Below, one piece after another: positions 45,464 through 56,180 of a stretch of DNA of 64,000 bases (positions are counted from its first letter, which is position 1; every line of letters starts with the position of its first letter). The DNA lies in contig JAIUPT010000037.1 of the NCBI GenBank assembly GCA_022315425.1, forward strand, positions 310,001 through 374,000, written 5' to 3'. Both the position numbers and the translations under genes were made by a program. The notes under the pieces were generated by a model. The model had not been told where the DNA came from, did not search any database, and was given only the letters and a program-made list of their open reading frames with translations. This DNA comes from Pseudevernia furfuracea. Lineage: Eukaryota > Ascomycota > Lecanoromycetes > Lecanorales > Parmeliaceae.

Positions 45464-46810
45464 ATGAAAACTCGGTCAGCATTCATCGCCCCAATCGACA
45501 CTCCGCGACTCGAGATGGAGGTACCACAGGCTAATTGTCCGCCTAAAGCCCTCGTTTTGCCCGAAGAGGCCTCCCCAGAAGCGCGCATCTGTACATTGGC
45601 TCATCCTCGGACGTTGACCCCAAGCCGATTTTATTTTGACCCGGACAAGGGTCTCTACGAATTCACTCGTGTCGCGGCGCCAAAGTCTACATGCCGAAGT
45701 TGGCTAATAGGCCGCCAAACAAAGCTTGTAAGCCAAAAAGATGATGCACGGTCCGGCGAGGCTCCGACGACTACGGAAAAGCCTGAGCCAGAGCTCGCGG
45801 AAGTCAATGACAGGCCAATCTCGGAAGGGTTTACACTCAAGAATGCAGAGATGCTGATTGCGACCCCTATCGATTACCTATTTCTCCTGTTGCCTTCATT
45901 CGTTCATGAATCTTCGGCAAAATCACCGACCTCTAAGAGACTGTTCTTTTCTGCAGATGATCTCCTGGAAAAACTCTCCGGGAAGTCGAAACATCTCAGC
46001 CGTATATCAAGTCATGAGCAGACGCGCCTAGCAATGGAGCAGAGGCTGCGAGCCGTGTCTGATACCGTGGACGCTGGAGACGAGGAGATGTATCGTCTCA
46101 GTGATGAGAAGCTCTTGCACGAATTGGTGAGGAAAGCGAAAACTATGGTTGCCAAGGGGTTGCCTGTCAGCATGGAGGAACGATTCGTTCGCAAGACCTT
46201 AGAGACTCCCGTCATGGGTGTAAAGCACGAAGAGAGCTCCGTTTCTGATGCAACAATGTCTCAAAACGACAAGCAGACTCCGACATCAGGGGTATCGGGG
46301 GCTGTTGATTCACAGGCCAGCACTAGCTCCGCAGAGTCGACGGCTTCTGCTCTTTCGACAACCACAGAAATGACGGTTCCCGAAGACATCATTCCCGCGA
46401 TAGACGCAAGCGAGCTCTACCACCTCCTACGACTTCGCACAGCTCTTTCCTACATTATATCAAGCTATGTCCCACCAGCAATAGCAAAACCCTTGAACAC
46501 GTTGATCTCATCTGGCAAAAGCGAAGTAGACTTCAAGATACTCGACGAGCGTCTTGCCAATATTGCCCAGATGCGCGCTGAAGCGCTTGCTTCGCGATCA
46601 TTCGGAGATTTCAGCCGGAAAAGGAGCATGTACGAGGACGATGATGCCGCAGAGACCAGAGCAGAGAAAAAGAGGAAGAGGGAAGAGGAAGAGAAGCGAA
46701 AGAAGGCTAGCGAATCTAGAGGTATCAAGGACCTCAAGAAGGTCGATACAAAGGGGATGAAGAAGATGAGCGATTTCTTTGGCAAGGCGGCAGCAGCAAA
46801 GAAGAAGTGA
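45464..46810 (+). CDS. RNH202: Ribonuclease H2 subunit B
   Basis: Single exon. The ATG at 45464 (MKTRSAFIAPIDTPR) gives 448 aa; the longer frame begins with GTG and is ignored. Seen: an N-terminal triple-barrel part with LAHPRTLTPSRFYFDPDKGLYEFTR, then the helical part with ATPIDYLFLLLPSF and LFFSADDLLEKL, typical of the Rnh202/Ydr279 family; later YHLLRLRTALSYIISSYVPPAI. The C-terminus is a charged helix (KKRKREEEEKRKK) ending KKMSDFFGKA, which resembles a PCNA-interacting peptide. The RNase H2 complex removes ribonucleotides from nuclear DNA and RNA-DNA hybrids; subunit B is structural. The shared promoter with MCM10 fits S-phase expression. Confidence 0.9.
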   Translation: MKTRSAFIAPIDTPRLEMEVPQANCPPKALVLPEEASPEARICTLAHPRTLTPSRFYFDPDKGLYEFTRVAAPKSTCRSWLIGRQTKLVSQKDDARSGEAPTTTEKPEPELAEVNDRPISEGFTLKNAEMLIATPIDYLFLLLPSFVHESSAKSPTSKRLFFSADDLLEKLSGKSKHLSRISSHEQTRLAMEQRLRAVSDTVDAGDEEMYRLSDEKLLHELVRKAKTMVAKGLPVSMEERFVRKTLETPVMGVKHEESSVSDATMSQNDKQTPTSGVSGAVDSQASTSSAESTASALSTTTEMTVPEDIIPAIDASELYHLLRLRTALSYIISSYVPPAIAKPLNTLISSGKSEVDFKILDERLANIAQMRAEALASRSFGDFSRKRSMYEDDDAAETRAEKKRKREEEEKRKKASESRGIKDLKKVDTKGMKKMSDFFGKAAAAKKK

Positions 46811-46914
46811 AGGGCTTGTCTTCGCGCAGGCGGACACTGCGGTCTGGAGTAAATTTTTGAGAGCTCTTGAACTTCTTCCCACAGTTTGAGTTAAGCTCTC
46901 ATTCACGGTGAGGC

Positions 46915-49460
46915 TCATCTCCTTCCCAAATCCACATCTAACACCCTTCGCATCCGGAATCTCTCCTCCTCTGTCTCTCCTTCCGCCTCGGCTTCGGGAG
47001 CGAAAAATCCTCTGACGGCAATACCAACTACTCCATTCCATAGCCCTTGAATGACAGCTTTTAATGTCTCGCCGCTCTGTTTAAAATCTGGAAAGGCGTT
47101 GACCTCCAACAGCCATGGCACGCCTTTCTCATCTACCATCCAATCGACCCCAAAAACCTCGAATGCATTCTCTAAGGTTTGGAAGTGAATCATCTGTTCC
47201 CTCGCCGCAGCTTCGAAGAGCGTGCCCGTTGCGCGGCAGATGTGCTCAAAAACGTCATTCTTCCAGTGATCCGGTAGAGTGTCTGCGTCTTCTAGTAGAT
47301 CCCAGAAACGCACGACACTGCCTTCGCGACTGCCATCCTGAAGGCAGGTGTTGGTTAGGTGGACCCTTGGGTCTACTGAGTTATCTAAGGCCGCAGAACG
47401 TGTATCCGAAAATGAGGCGCTAGGGGCGGTGTATGGCAGCGGTGCGAAAAGCGCAAGCATATCTTTGTAGACGTACGTACGGAGTGCGCCAATGGCGAGT
47501 ACGTAGCTGCGAATGTGGAATTTCCGCTTTCCATGAGATGACAGGAGCAGAGGAGGATGTATGTATCGTTGGGCAATAAAATGTCGAAGCTGTGAAGTCA
47601 TGGTTCCTGCACCAATAACATCCTGGCCATTGATAGCTGGTGGGGTCTCCAGGTCTTCATTGTCTTCGCTATCAGGCTCGTCCCATTCTTCGAAAATAGA
47701 CCTCAGCTCCTCTTCAGTGCTAAAAAGCCTCACACCTTGTCCTTGGTCACTCATGCTGGGCTTCAAGACCCACCATTCTCTTTCGTCCTTTTTCCAACTC
47801 TCCTTCAGCTCCCAACACTCTACAAGCGCCTCGTCCAAAAACTCTGCATAATCAATCTCAAACCCTACCGTCAGTGGCACATGATCTTTGAGACTCGTGT
47901 CGTTTGGATGCTTGCTCCACCAACTCGTTATGGTATTGTGTAAATAGTGTTTGCGGATCAATGCTTTGCGGATAATGTAGCTGTTTGCCAAGGTAGTTTT
48001 TGGGTGTTTCAGAAGATGAGCGAAGTCTAAAGATTCGTATGGTGTGATTTGAAGCAAATTATTGACGTCGGATGGTAGTTGTTCAAGCGATGCGAGAGAT
48101 TTATAGGAATGGGCAGAAAAATTTGCTGAGAGGGCGCTATGGATCAATGGGAGCACGTAAGGATCTGCGTCGATGACGGCGTAGAATATTGGATTTGATG
48201 ACAGAGAGTTTGCCGGAGACCTGGTCATAAGGAATGTTAGAAGGCTTGGAAAGGGAGGTCAGAGATGGAGAGCCAAATGGTGGTTATTGAAACGCTAGCT
48301 GTCATATTGGAGCCGCCAACGATCACGTAAATATTGATTTTAGACATTCGCAACGATTCATTTGCAGCTAAGTGGCCTTGAGATCATATACGTCTTGACT
48401 TACTCACAGCTTAAGCTCTCCCATCGATACATTGGATGCATGCAGGTAGTTTGCTTTTAAAGGAGTCACACTGCGAAACAGATTAGCGGGACTGGACTAC
48501 GATATCTGCCGTGTAACGTCACCTGGTATATCCTTGATGGATCGCCCATCCGTCATTGCCTGGCGGACTTTCGTCGATAGATTTCTGTATATCGCCAAAC
48601 TTTGGTGCCCACTGGAAGTGGCGATGCTGGTGTCTTGTCGTCTTTCCCTGGGAGACGGCGGTCTGTGATTCCCCGCTCTCCCTAATCTCCTGCTCCCGGC
48701 TTTGAGGATCTTCATCATCCTCGGTAGCTTCAACCTCTTGGAAAGAACTACCTGAAGTCCAATAATTCTGCAAAGCATGGGTATACATGATTTTGCGGTT
48801 TTCAACGTCCGTGACAACAGGTACGTTGCAGGAGTAAAGATCCACATCTTCATCCCAGTGGTTGTAAAGATGCTCAATAAGTTTGACAGACAAACGACAA
48901 GCTCCAGCAATCAATTCTGGATCATGGTCTCGAGAATAAAAGGCGAAGGAGAGGGCAATGGCCCTCTTCCGGCATACAGCAGCTTCCATAGCTCCGCCAA
49001 TAGTCCCACTTGACAGGCTGAATACTGCGGTAGAGTTCCGTCCATAATTAGGACCCGAGACAACCAGATCAATTGGTGCTTTATCTTGGAAGAAATGATG
49101 AAGACCGAGTTGAGCACATGTCGCTGGAGTCCCATTGACAAGGACCCATTCCTCCTCGTCTTCTTCGGATGACAGAGGTCGTGGATGTGTAGTGCCGTCA
49201 TCCTTGTGGAGTGTTCCGGGACGAAAGTAGGTAGGCTTGGTGACATGGCCTACAAAATGGGCTTTCCCAATCCACGAACGCTGCTGGTGGGGTAGTATGA
49301 CTGATACTTGATGACCTGCTTTCTGTAAAGTATGCACAAACGCGTGGATATATGGGGAGGATTTATTGCTTTTCATATTGTCAATAATTACCACTGACGA
49401 CGAGAAGATTGATACTTACGAGGGAGGCCCGTCATCATTGATAACGAGTATATGCATCAT
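46915..49460 (-). CDS. PBY1: PBY1-type fusion: SurE nucleotidase + tubulin-tyrosine-ligase-like domain
   Basis: Four exons: 49460-49420, 49368-48523, 48470-48408, 48220-46915; phases agree and give 751 aa, matching the domain order and about the size of yeast Pby1. Exon 1 codes MMHILVINDDGPPS, the SurE metal-binding start; exon 2 carries GPNYGRNSTAVFSLSSGTI. Exon 3 codes the SurE end SVTPLKANYLHAS. Exon 4 has the ATP-grasp TTL domain (WWVLKPSMSDQGQGVRLF, KFHIRSYVLAIG, VHLTNTC, WLLEVNAFPDF). The third intron (48221-48407, 187 bp, GTGAGT donor and TCTAAC branch) starts so that retention gives an immediate TGA after the SurE part. An ATG in the intron at 48228 is in frame with exon 4. Yeast Pby1 is linked to P-bodies and interacts with the decapping machinery. 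Confidence 0.88.
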
Positions 49461-50057
49461 GGGGTTCTATTGCTTTCTTCTCGTTAAAATGGATTAGGGG
49501 AAGAAGTCGTCTTCTCGTACGAGTAGTAAAATCTAAAATTAATATACAGCATGAGTCGAGAATCGGCTTGTTTAGCGTGTCGTCATTACGAAACGTGCGT
49601 CATACTGGTACCTTAGTGTACACGTACTAGTACGGCTCGGGAGGGCCCGACAACAAGATGTGTGAGATGTCTATTTCATCAAGCTTGATAATTAAGATGT
49701 GACATAGTCTTGCCAGAACGAATTTGGAAATAGACCCAGGAGCACATTTCTCAAGCTGCGAAAACACCGTAGTCGATAAAGAAAATAAAAAGCACCGCAA
49801 CACCATTGTACCAGCGCCATTAGGAATCGAACCTAATACGAACTAAATACCTCCGCAAAACAGATAAGTTGATAGTGTAACGGTATAACTCACGCGGGCT
49901 GCGCTCCCGAGCCGGCGCCTAGGCTTTTAGCATTTTTACAGTACTGTACTTTACAGGGTACAGTCAACAGTGTGCGGAGCCGATCTGAAGCCTCGAAGAT
50001 GTGCAAAGGAGGGCACTTTCTTCCCTGATTCTGTAGGGAATTAGGGTACTCGTTACC
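49461..50057. other. Intergenic between PBY1 and TRP4
   Basis: Head-to-head spacer of about 600 bp. It contains tRNA-like sequence (below); otherwise no gene seen. Both promoters must be here. Confidence 0.5.
49813..49905 (-). other. tRNA-like sequence with B box (possible pseudo-tRNA)
   Basis: On the minus strand, GGTTCGATTCC (49833-49823) matches the RNA polymerase III B box, sits in a 5-bp T stem (TTAGG/CCTAA) and is followed by TGGCGCT. The 5' end AGCGC (49905-49901) can pair with GCGCT. The D and anticodon arms do not fold well, and an A-box-like TAGTGTAACGG lies on the opposite strand (49873-49883). A real tRNA is not supported; a decayed tRNA or SINE piece is likely. Confidence 0.25.
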
Positions 50058-51366
50058 ATGTCTTCAATGGGACACCAATCCTCCCAGTACACCCCTATCA
50101 CGTCCCTCCTCAAGAACCTCCGAAATACGCAGACACCTACCAGCGCAGATGACATTGCCGAGGCCTTCTCCCTAATCTTTGAAGATCGACTCTCGCCAGT
50201 TCAAGCCGCAACATTTCTGACACTTTTGTCACTGACATCACGAGACAAGGATGCTGATGTACTCGCAGCATGTGCCGATCGCATGCGCAAAGCCGCCTTT
50301 CATGTAGATTTACCAGCCCTGAAGAACATTGTAAAGACTCGAGGAGTCACAGAAGGAACGTATCATGGCGGGCTGGTACATTCGCCTGCGTCCAATGTCG
50401 ACATACTCTAACGTATTCAGGCAGTGTGATATTGTCGGCACAGGTGGCTCCTCGCTCCAGACATATAACATCAGCACTACCGCCTCACTCATTGCCTCTT
50501 CCCTTCTTTTAATGTCCAAACATGGTAATCGAGCGCAGACCTCTGTCTCTGGCGCAGCAGACATACTCTCCTCCATACAACCAACCCCCCCGAGCCTGAC
50601 AGCCTCCAATGCACAGAACATCCCGCAGATCTACGAAAAGTCTTCCTACGCTTTCCTATTCGCCCCCAATTTCCACCCTGGGATGCGCTATGCGGGTCCA
50701 CTACGCAAGGAGATGGGTATACGCACGATCTTCAACCTACTAGGCCCGCTGGCCCACCCAATAGAGGAATTGGTCGAAGCCCGCTTGGTAGGTGTTACGG
50801 AAGGAGCGCTTGGCCCTGTTTTTGCAGAGGCACTGCGTATATCGGGATTGGAAAAGGCCAAGGGTATGAGGAAAGCGATGGTTGTGTCTGGACGGGAAGG
50901 GCTGGATGAGATCTCATGCGCAGGAGTGACTGAATGTTGGAAGGTCAATGGGCTACTGGAGAGCTCGGAACAGGCAGAGGTCGAGGTTGAGCACTTCCAA
51001 CTAGAGCCGACTGACTTCGGGTTCCCAATTCACCCGCTGAGTGCAATCCGAGGGGGAGACGCGCCAAAGGACAATGCAGAAATATTAATGCGGCTACTTG
51101 AAGGAAAGCTCGAAAAAGAAGATCCAATACTGCAAGTCGTGTTGATGAATACGGCGGCAATGCTGGTAACAAGTGGCATCTGCGAGGCGGAAACCAGCCA
51201 CATGGGTGAAGGGGATTCAGGCGTTGTGGTGACGGAAAGGGGTCCCGGTAACGGACGGTGGAAGGAAGGTGTGAGGAGGGCGAGATGGGCAGTGGGGAGT
51301 GGAGCCGCGCTGAGAAGTTTAAAAGCCTTTACTGAAGTATCGAATAGCTGTCTAGGTAGCAAATGA
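50058..51366 (+). CDS. TRP4: Anthranilate phosphoribosyltransferase
   Basis: Two exons: 50058-50375 and 50425-51366; intron 50376-50424 (CTAAC branch, GGCAG acceptor) joins YHGGL to CDIVGTGG; 419 aa. Seen: helical N-terminus, DIVGTGG, YNISTTASLIASSLLLMSKHGNRA (PRPP-binding and active-site segments), SGAADIL, FLFAPNFHPGMRYAGPLRKEMGIRTIFNLLGPLAHP (family signature), and GLDEIS. It transfers phosphoribose from PRPP to anthranilate in tryptophan synthesis, cytosolic. Odd point: the usual GTGGD-G is here GTGGSSLQT, so the conserved Asp/Gly after GTGG are replaced. The rest of the active site is intact, so a functional enzyme is expected. Confidence 0.92.
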
Positions 51367-51623
51367 CGAATGAGTACTACTTACTGACAAGCTTTGTCTT
51401 ATCCGTTGCCAGGTGTTAGGGCACCCAGGCCGAACATTGAGAAATATCAAAAATAGGTTCTTCGGATACAACATCTGATCCTTGTGACTGCGCTACATGA
51501 AAGACAGATTGCCATTGCTCAGATTCTTAATCAATCGAACCCATTATCCTGGGCAGGAAGCCGATAGATGCCCGGTCCACTCACCCCTGACTTACTCTTG
51601 GGCTTTGACTCTTCAACAGACGT

Positions 51624-53706
51624 CTACACATTTTCCAATAGTTCTGCTCCTTTCTCTTCGTCCGCTTCCTTATTCGCTCTGTCCAAAGCCTCCATCCTCC
51701 GCTTAATGGCTTCTGGATTTGCACTGACGATACTACTGTTTCGCCTCACCTCGGCCTGCTCGTGCTCAATATACGCCAATGGTCTCTTTGCGGATATGGC
51801 ATCTGGATCTCTGAAGACGAATATCTAGCAGATGTAGCGTCAGCGGATGAATTGTGACGGGAGATAACCGTGATGAAACCCACATCCTGATTTTCGCGGA
51901 AAAGACGGTCCACGTCTTCCAGAGTACGATCTGCGGTTTCGGGGTAGAAGAGGTAAACAATAGGAATGAAAGAAGCGTTAAAGACCGTCCAGATAATGTA
52001 GAACTTCCAGTGCAGAGATTGGATGCCGATTGGCGTTATCTCCACCACCATGAAATTGAAAGCCCAATTAGATGCCGTGCCAAGAGCGGCACCTTTCGTC
52101 CGCATGGACAAGGAGTTGATCTCCGTGGGATAGAGCCATGGAACACCTTGGAACCCAATGCCGAAACATATATAATAGGTAAAGAAGAAGGCCACTGATG
52201 CCGAGGCAACTTGCTTGCTGCCACTGTAGCCCGGCAACTCATTGTACCGCAGGAGAATGGTGATGAGCAAATAGCTGAGCGCCTGTCCAATGGAGGCGTA
52301 GATCATCATTTTCCGTCGGCCCCACCTCTCAACATTAGGAACCCCTATCATAGAGAACGCGAGGTAGCTGACGGAATTGCAAGCTGCTAGCAAACGAGCT
52401 AGTTTTTCGCTCAGCCCAACAGATTGGATCAACACCGTCGGCAAGTAGTAGCTGGTTACGTTGATCCCGGCGAGTTGTTGCATTGCCTGGGCTCCAGCTC
52501 CAAGGATCAATCGACGGATTGTGGATGTCCCATTGCCAGATTTGCCTCTCAATAAGTCCCACCAGCTGACGCCGTTCTCGCGCTCATATTGGACTGCCCA
52601 CTGAATCTCTTTCGACTCTGTGACAACGTAGGCATCGTCGACCGTCGTCGCCTCCAGATCAGCTATGATCTGCTCAGCCTCTTCAACTTGCCCGTGAGCA
52701 ATCAACCATCTTGGACTTTCCGGAAGCCAGGGAACTGTTCCATAGAGAATGAATATGAAAATGAATTGGAAAGCCAATGGGAATCTCCAAGCAACAGGGC
52801 CATTCACGTAGCTAAAGCCGTAAGTTATCCAGTTGCTGAGACTAAAGCCTGCTATGTTTAGAATCAACTCGATAACCACGAGTTTGCCTCTCCAGGCGGC
52901 CTTGGACGTCTCGGCCTGCCATACGGGGGCTGTCGCAGTATTCAAGCCATTGCCGAGACCGGCGACAATGCGACCAACAATCATTTGTGCCACGCTGTAG
53001 GACGAGATCTGAAGGATGGCTCCTATGCTCATCACTGTCGTTCCCAACAAGACGGATTTCTTCCTACCCAATCTTTCACCGAGGGAGAAGGCGGCTCTAG
53101 TTTAGGATTATGAGTTAGTTTTAATTATTCAGGACGGAGTATCGAGCCCTCAAACATGCGGTTTTAGACTGCCAAGACGTATATGTCTTGAGAGTTGAAA
53201 CGACCAAGATCTGGCCGTCGAGAATACTCCACATACACCGCGCCGAAAAAGCATCCAACGTCGTATAAGGCAGTGACTGTTCCGAGAAGCGAAGTGTGCT
53301 CAGGTCCTGATAAATTCAATGTGTCAAGGAAGTCCGGGGTCACAATCACACCGCCTACGTTGACTTAGGGTTAGTGAAGTCTTGAATTGCAGTTGATACG
53401 TGAGGAGTATACCAAAAACCCCCTGGTCGTACCCAAACAAGGTCATGTCAGTAGCACACGCGACCGACTACACCATTTCGATGTTAGCATTTCTCTTATA
53501 GGACAGATACCTGAGTTCAAAGACATGTTCCAGGAGCAAATCATGTTTCCCTGCTCCTCAGATTTGTCTTCACAGTCCAAAAGGGGGTTTGAGAAAGTAA
53601 GAATTGAGTCAGAAAGGGTGCGTACCACCCAGAATGTGAGCCATCCTCCTGTCAACCCAAAGTATGGGGCTTTCGCTCCCGCTCGACCTTTGTTGAATAC
53701 ACCCAT
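51624..53706 (-). CDS. MFS sugar transporter
   Basis: Five exons: 53706-53626, 53467-53413, 53354-53237, 53096-51884, 51824-51624; phases agree, 555 aa. The last exon restores the family tail (IFVFRDPDAISAKRPLAYIEHEQAEV); skipping that splice gives a misleading shorter C-terminus. Seen: 12 hydrophobic helices; TDMTLFGYDQGVFGG in helix 1, GERLGRKKS loop 2-3, GRIVAGLGNGL, PESPRWL, QQLAGINVTSYYLPTVL, GRRKMM and PETADRTLEDVD. These are the sugar-porter signatures (TIGR00879 type) of plasma-membrane hexose or disaccharide carriers. Substrate not predictable. Converges on TRP4. Confidence 0.9.
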
Positions 53707-55153
53707 GGCTTAAGGGGTGTCAATATGAAGCATGAGCATAGGGAATTGGGCATACATGAGTAAGATAAGAGGAGGAACAGTCAAAGACGGTCTGACAGGA
53801 TGCATGAGAACGTCATAGGTTTTGAGGGCGGGGTTTACATGCACTTGCACCTTTCTGGGGGACTGATGCCACTAAGTTGTCTTACCCCACTGCGCTCTAG
53901 CCCGTGCCGCGCCAGCGGAAGAGGATCACAAAAGTCAGAATGTCATTGGATTATTCTCCAGTCTCCACCACTTACTGGGGTTTTCTGCTCAGCCGTTATA
54001 CTAGTCATCCATAGGTCACAAATATTAGTTTCTCTGTCATGTTAGTGATTCGTAACGGTTGAAAAGTACGCTAATAGCCAACTATCGTCGTCCACCTGCA
54101 ACGGCTACCACGACAGCCAAGACAAGCAAAGGAAACTAGTTAAAGTGTCAAGAAAGCACCAAAGTCGCAATGCAAGTGATGAAATATGCATAAGGAGGCG
54201 ACTGCTAGAATGAACGGAGGTCTTGGCTGCATCAATCACCCAGGACCCGGACGCACAGCATTGAAGAAGATAAGGCGAGCTTGTTGACCAATAATGCGCT
54301 TTGCTAGAATCTTCAACCCACCTCAGAGATCAGATCGTTCGGCTTGGGTAAGATCGTGCAGAAGGCCCAAACAAAGACGTTCTTTTTATCTAGCTACGCG
54401 GAATGAGCCATTTGGCGTCCAAGGACAACTCTGATAGAGATGATATCAAGAGTGTTGAAGCCAAAAATCGATTTGACGGAGACCGCAAAACTTGACACTG
54501 GGGGCTGAATGCTTTCTGATAGACGATTTGAGCAGTAAAAGCATCGAGAGTCCCATACATCTCAAGGGCATCACCCTCGGGCGGCATCGCTTATAGCCTC
54601 AGGCTCGATTCCTTTCGTGGTCCGCTGGGAAAGAAGTGTGACGTTGGACAATTGCAGAGGGCAAGGGGTGCAAGACGACTAAGCATAGAGTATGGTAGAT
54701 TTTGGAGGAGCTGTTCAGTGCTTTCTATCTGGGTTCTTGCTGTGTAAGAGGAATAAATTAATTCGATGTGCGAGGGTGCAAAGTTTTGTGGCAGTGACGG
54801 ATGATGATAACTCACTTCTTCAGGAAAGGCTTCGAGCCGGGGAGGTCTGAATTTAACCTTAGCTATTTTAGCGTGTGTAGGAGTGTTCGAATCCTTGGCG
54901 CTGAGAAAGTCTCTCTCCCAAATATAATCTATACGTAGAACATTTGTATACATAAATAAATATTCTTGATATTGCGATTTCAGTGCAGCGAGAATATCAA
55001 AACAAATTTTTTCTTAGTGCCAAGGATTCCAGACACTCCTGCACACGCTAATTGGCGGGTGACGATGGATAGATTTTAGTCCGGTATAAATTATAAGTAA
55101 TGCAAGCTTCGTCAACTTCCATCCTTTCAATCAACAAACTACGCTGCATTAAA
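53707..55153. other. Gene-poor 1.4 kb interval
   Basis: No recognised gene between the transporter start and the mL40 start. Short frames (for example 54390-54587, 54591-54953 minus) have no domains or splice partners. Confidence 0.5.
55085..55090 (+). promoter_or_regulatory. TATA-like box of mL40
   Basis: TATAAA within GGTATAAATTATAA, 15 bp before an in-frame ATG at 55100 and 69 bp before the ATG at 55154. The spacing favours the second ATG as the start. Confidence 0.4.
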
Positions 55154-55781
55154 ATGAAGCTCTCCCCGGCCTTGAGGTCTCTCGCAATAGCCTTCCGAAT
55201 TCCAGTCATATCTCGAGAAAGCTCGGTTATGCGCTTGGCCAAGCCCATTGCCGGACAAACGCAGTTGACGTCCCAAACCTCGCCCTTCTCCACGACCGCA
55301 GAACTTCAGGCTCGCGATAGCAAACGCCCGAGGAAAGATCCGCGAATAAGTCCATCTCCCCCCCAAACTTTCCTGGTCCGTCAAAAACTGAATGTACGTC
55401 CCCAAAGCTTTGATACGCTACTTTCTCCACCACCCTCTTACTCCTCGCCCCCTCCGCTTCTCCCGCCTGCGCTCCCTTCGTCATTGGACCATCCACCGTG
55501 CGGCCCAGCTAGTCATGCACCGTGACCGTCTACTGCGAGAGAGAGAATTAGAGCGCCAATATAATGCCATGCGCGCCGCCTGCGAAGAATTACGATTAGG
55601 TGTGGGCGATGGGGGGAGGTTGTACAGGCAAGCTGTGAGCCGAAAGGGGATATTTGGGGGCCCGAAGGTTGCGGAAGGGGGAGGAGTCGTGGGAAATGGG
55701 GGGATGCCGATTGAGTATGCGAGAGCGCAGACGGATGGGCCTAGTCGCGGAGGGTGGGACGAAGGATGGACAAGGGGATGA
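55154..55781 (+). CDS. MRPL28: Mitochondrial large ribosomal subunit protein mL40
   Basis: Two exons: 55154-55349 and 55408-55781; phase agrees, 189 aa (207 if the ATG at 55100 is used). The donor is a weak GTCCAT; the intron joins KDPRI to TLIRYFLHHPLTPRPLRFSR, the conserved family core. Also seen: RHWTIHRA, ERQYNAMRAACEELR, GDGGRLYRQA, KGIFG and the terminal PIEYARAQTDGPSRGGW. The N-terminus is Arg/Ser-rich (MKLSPALRSLAIAFRIPVISR), a mitochondrial presequence. mL40 is a structural protein of the mitoribosome large subunit. Confidence 0.85.
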
Positions 55782-56180
55782 AGAGGCCGTGGGAAGATGA
55801 GGCCTGACCAGACCGTTCTATATTCGGCTGGCAAACCGATCGATCGGTTTCGTGCATCGTCATCCGCGCTTCAATTTAGGTTGGAGCAGTCAATGACTTT
55901 CAAAATCGTGAACTCGATCCATTCGTGAGGGATATTAAAACAGTTTGGATGCTCACGTCAAATCGAACCTGTGAAGTATGTTTCGAAGTTCGGCAATGTC
56001 CCATCTAATGCTTTTGCCCTTCCTCCGATAGAAAGCATCCTAGAATACACAGACAAAGCCGTAGCAACGCCGGAGAATGCTAAGCAGGTTCAGTCAGGCT
56101 CGGACCCCAGCAAACACCAAGTCTCTAGTCTGTATTGAGACGTATGAACAGCAGCGTAAAGTTCGTATTCGTGCAAATCC
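55782..56180. other. Convergent intergenic spacer
   Basis: About 400 bp between the mL40 and RHO2 stops. Nothing recognised. Confidence 0.5.

Noticed and set aside
48404..49460. SurE as a stand-alone gene separate from the TTL gene
   Set aside because: Phase-matched splice with a TCTAAC branch makes the PBY1-type fusion, and the total length is as in yeast. Kept as an alternative-splicing finding.
51746..51884. Transporter C-terminus ending RILSTSRPR
   Set aside because: Reading through an intron; splicing GTGGGT to CTAG restores the conserved tail.
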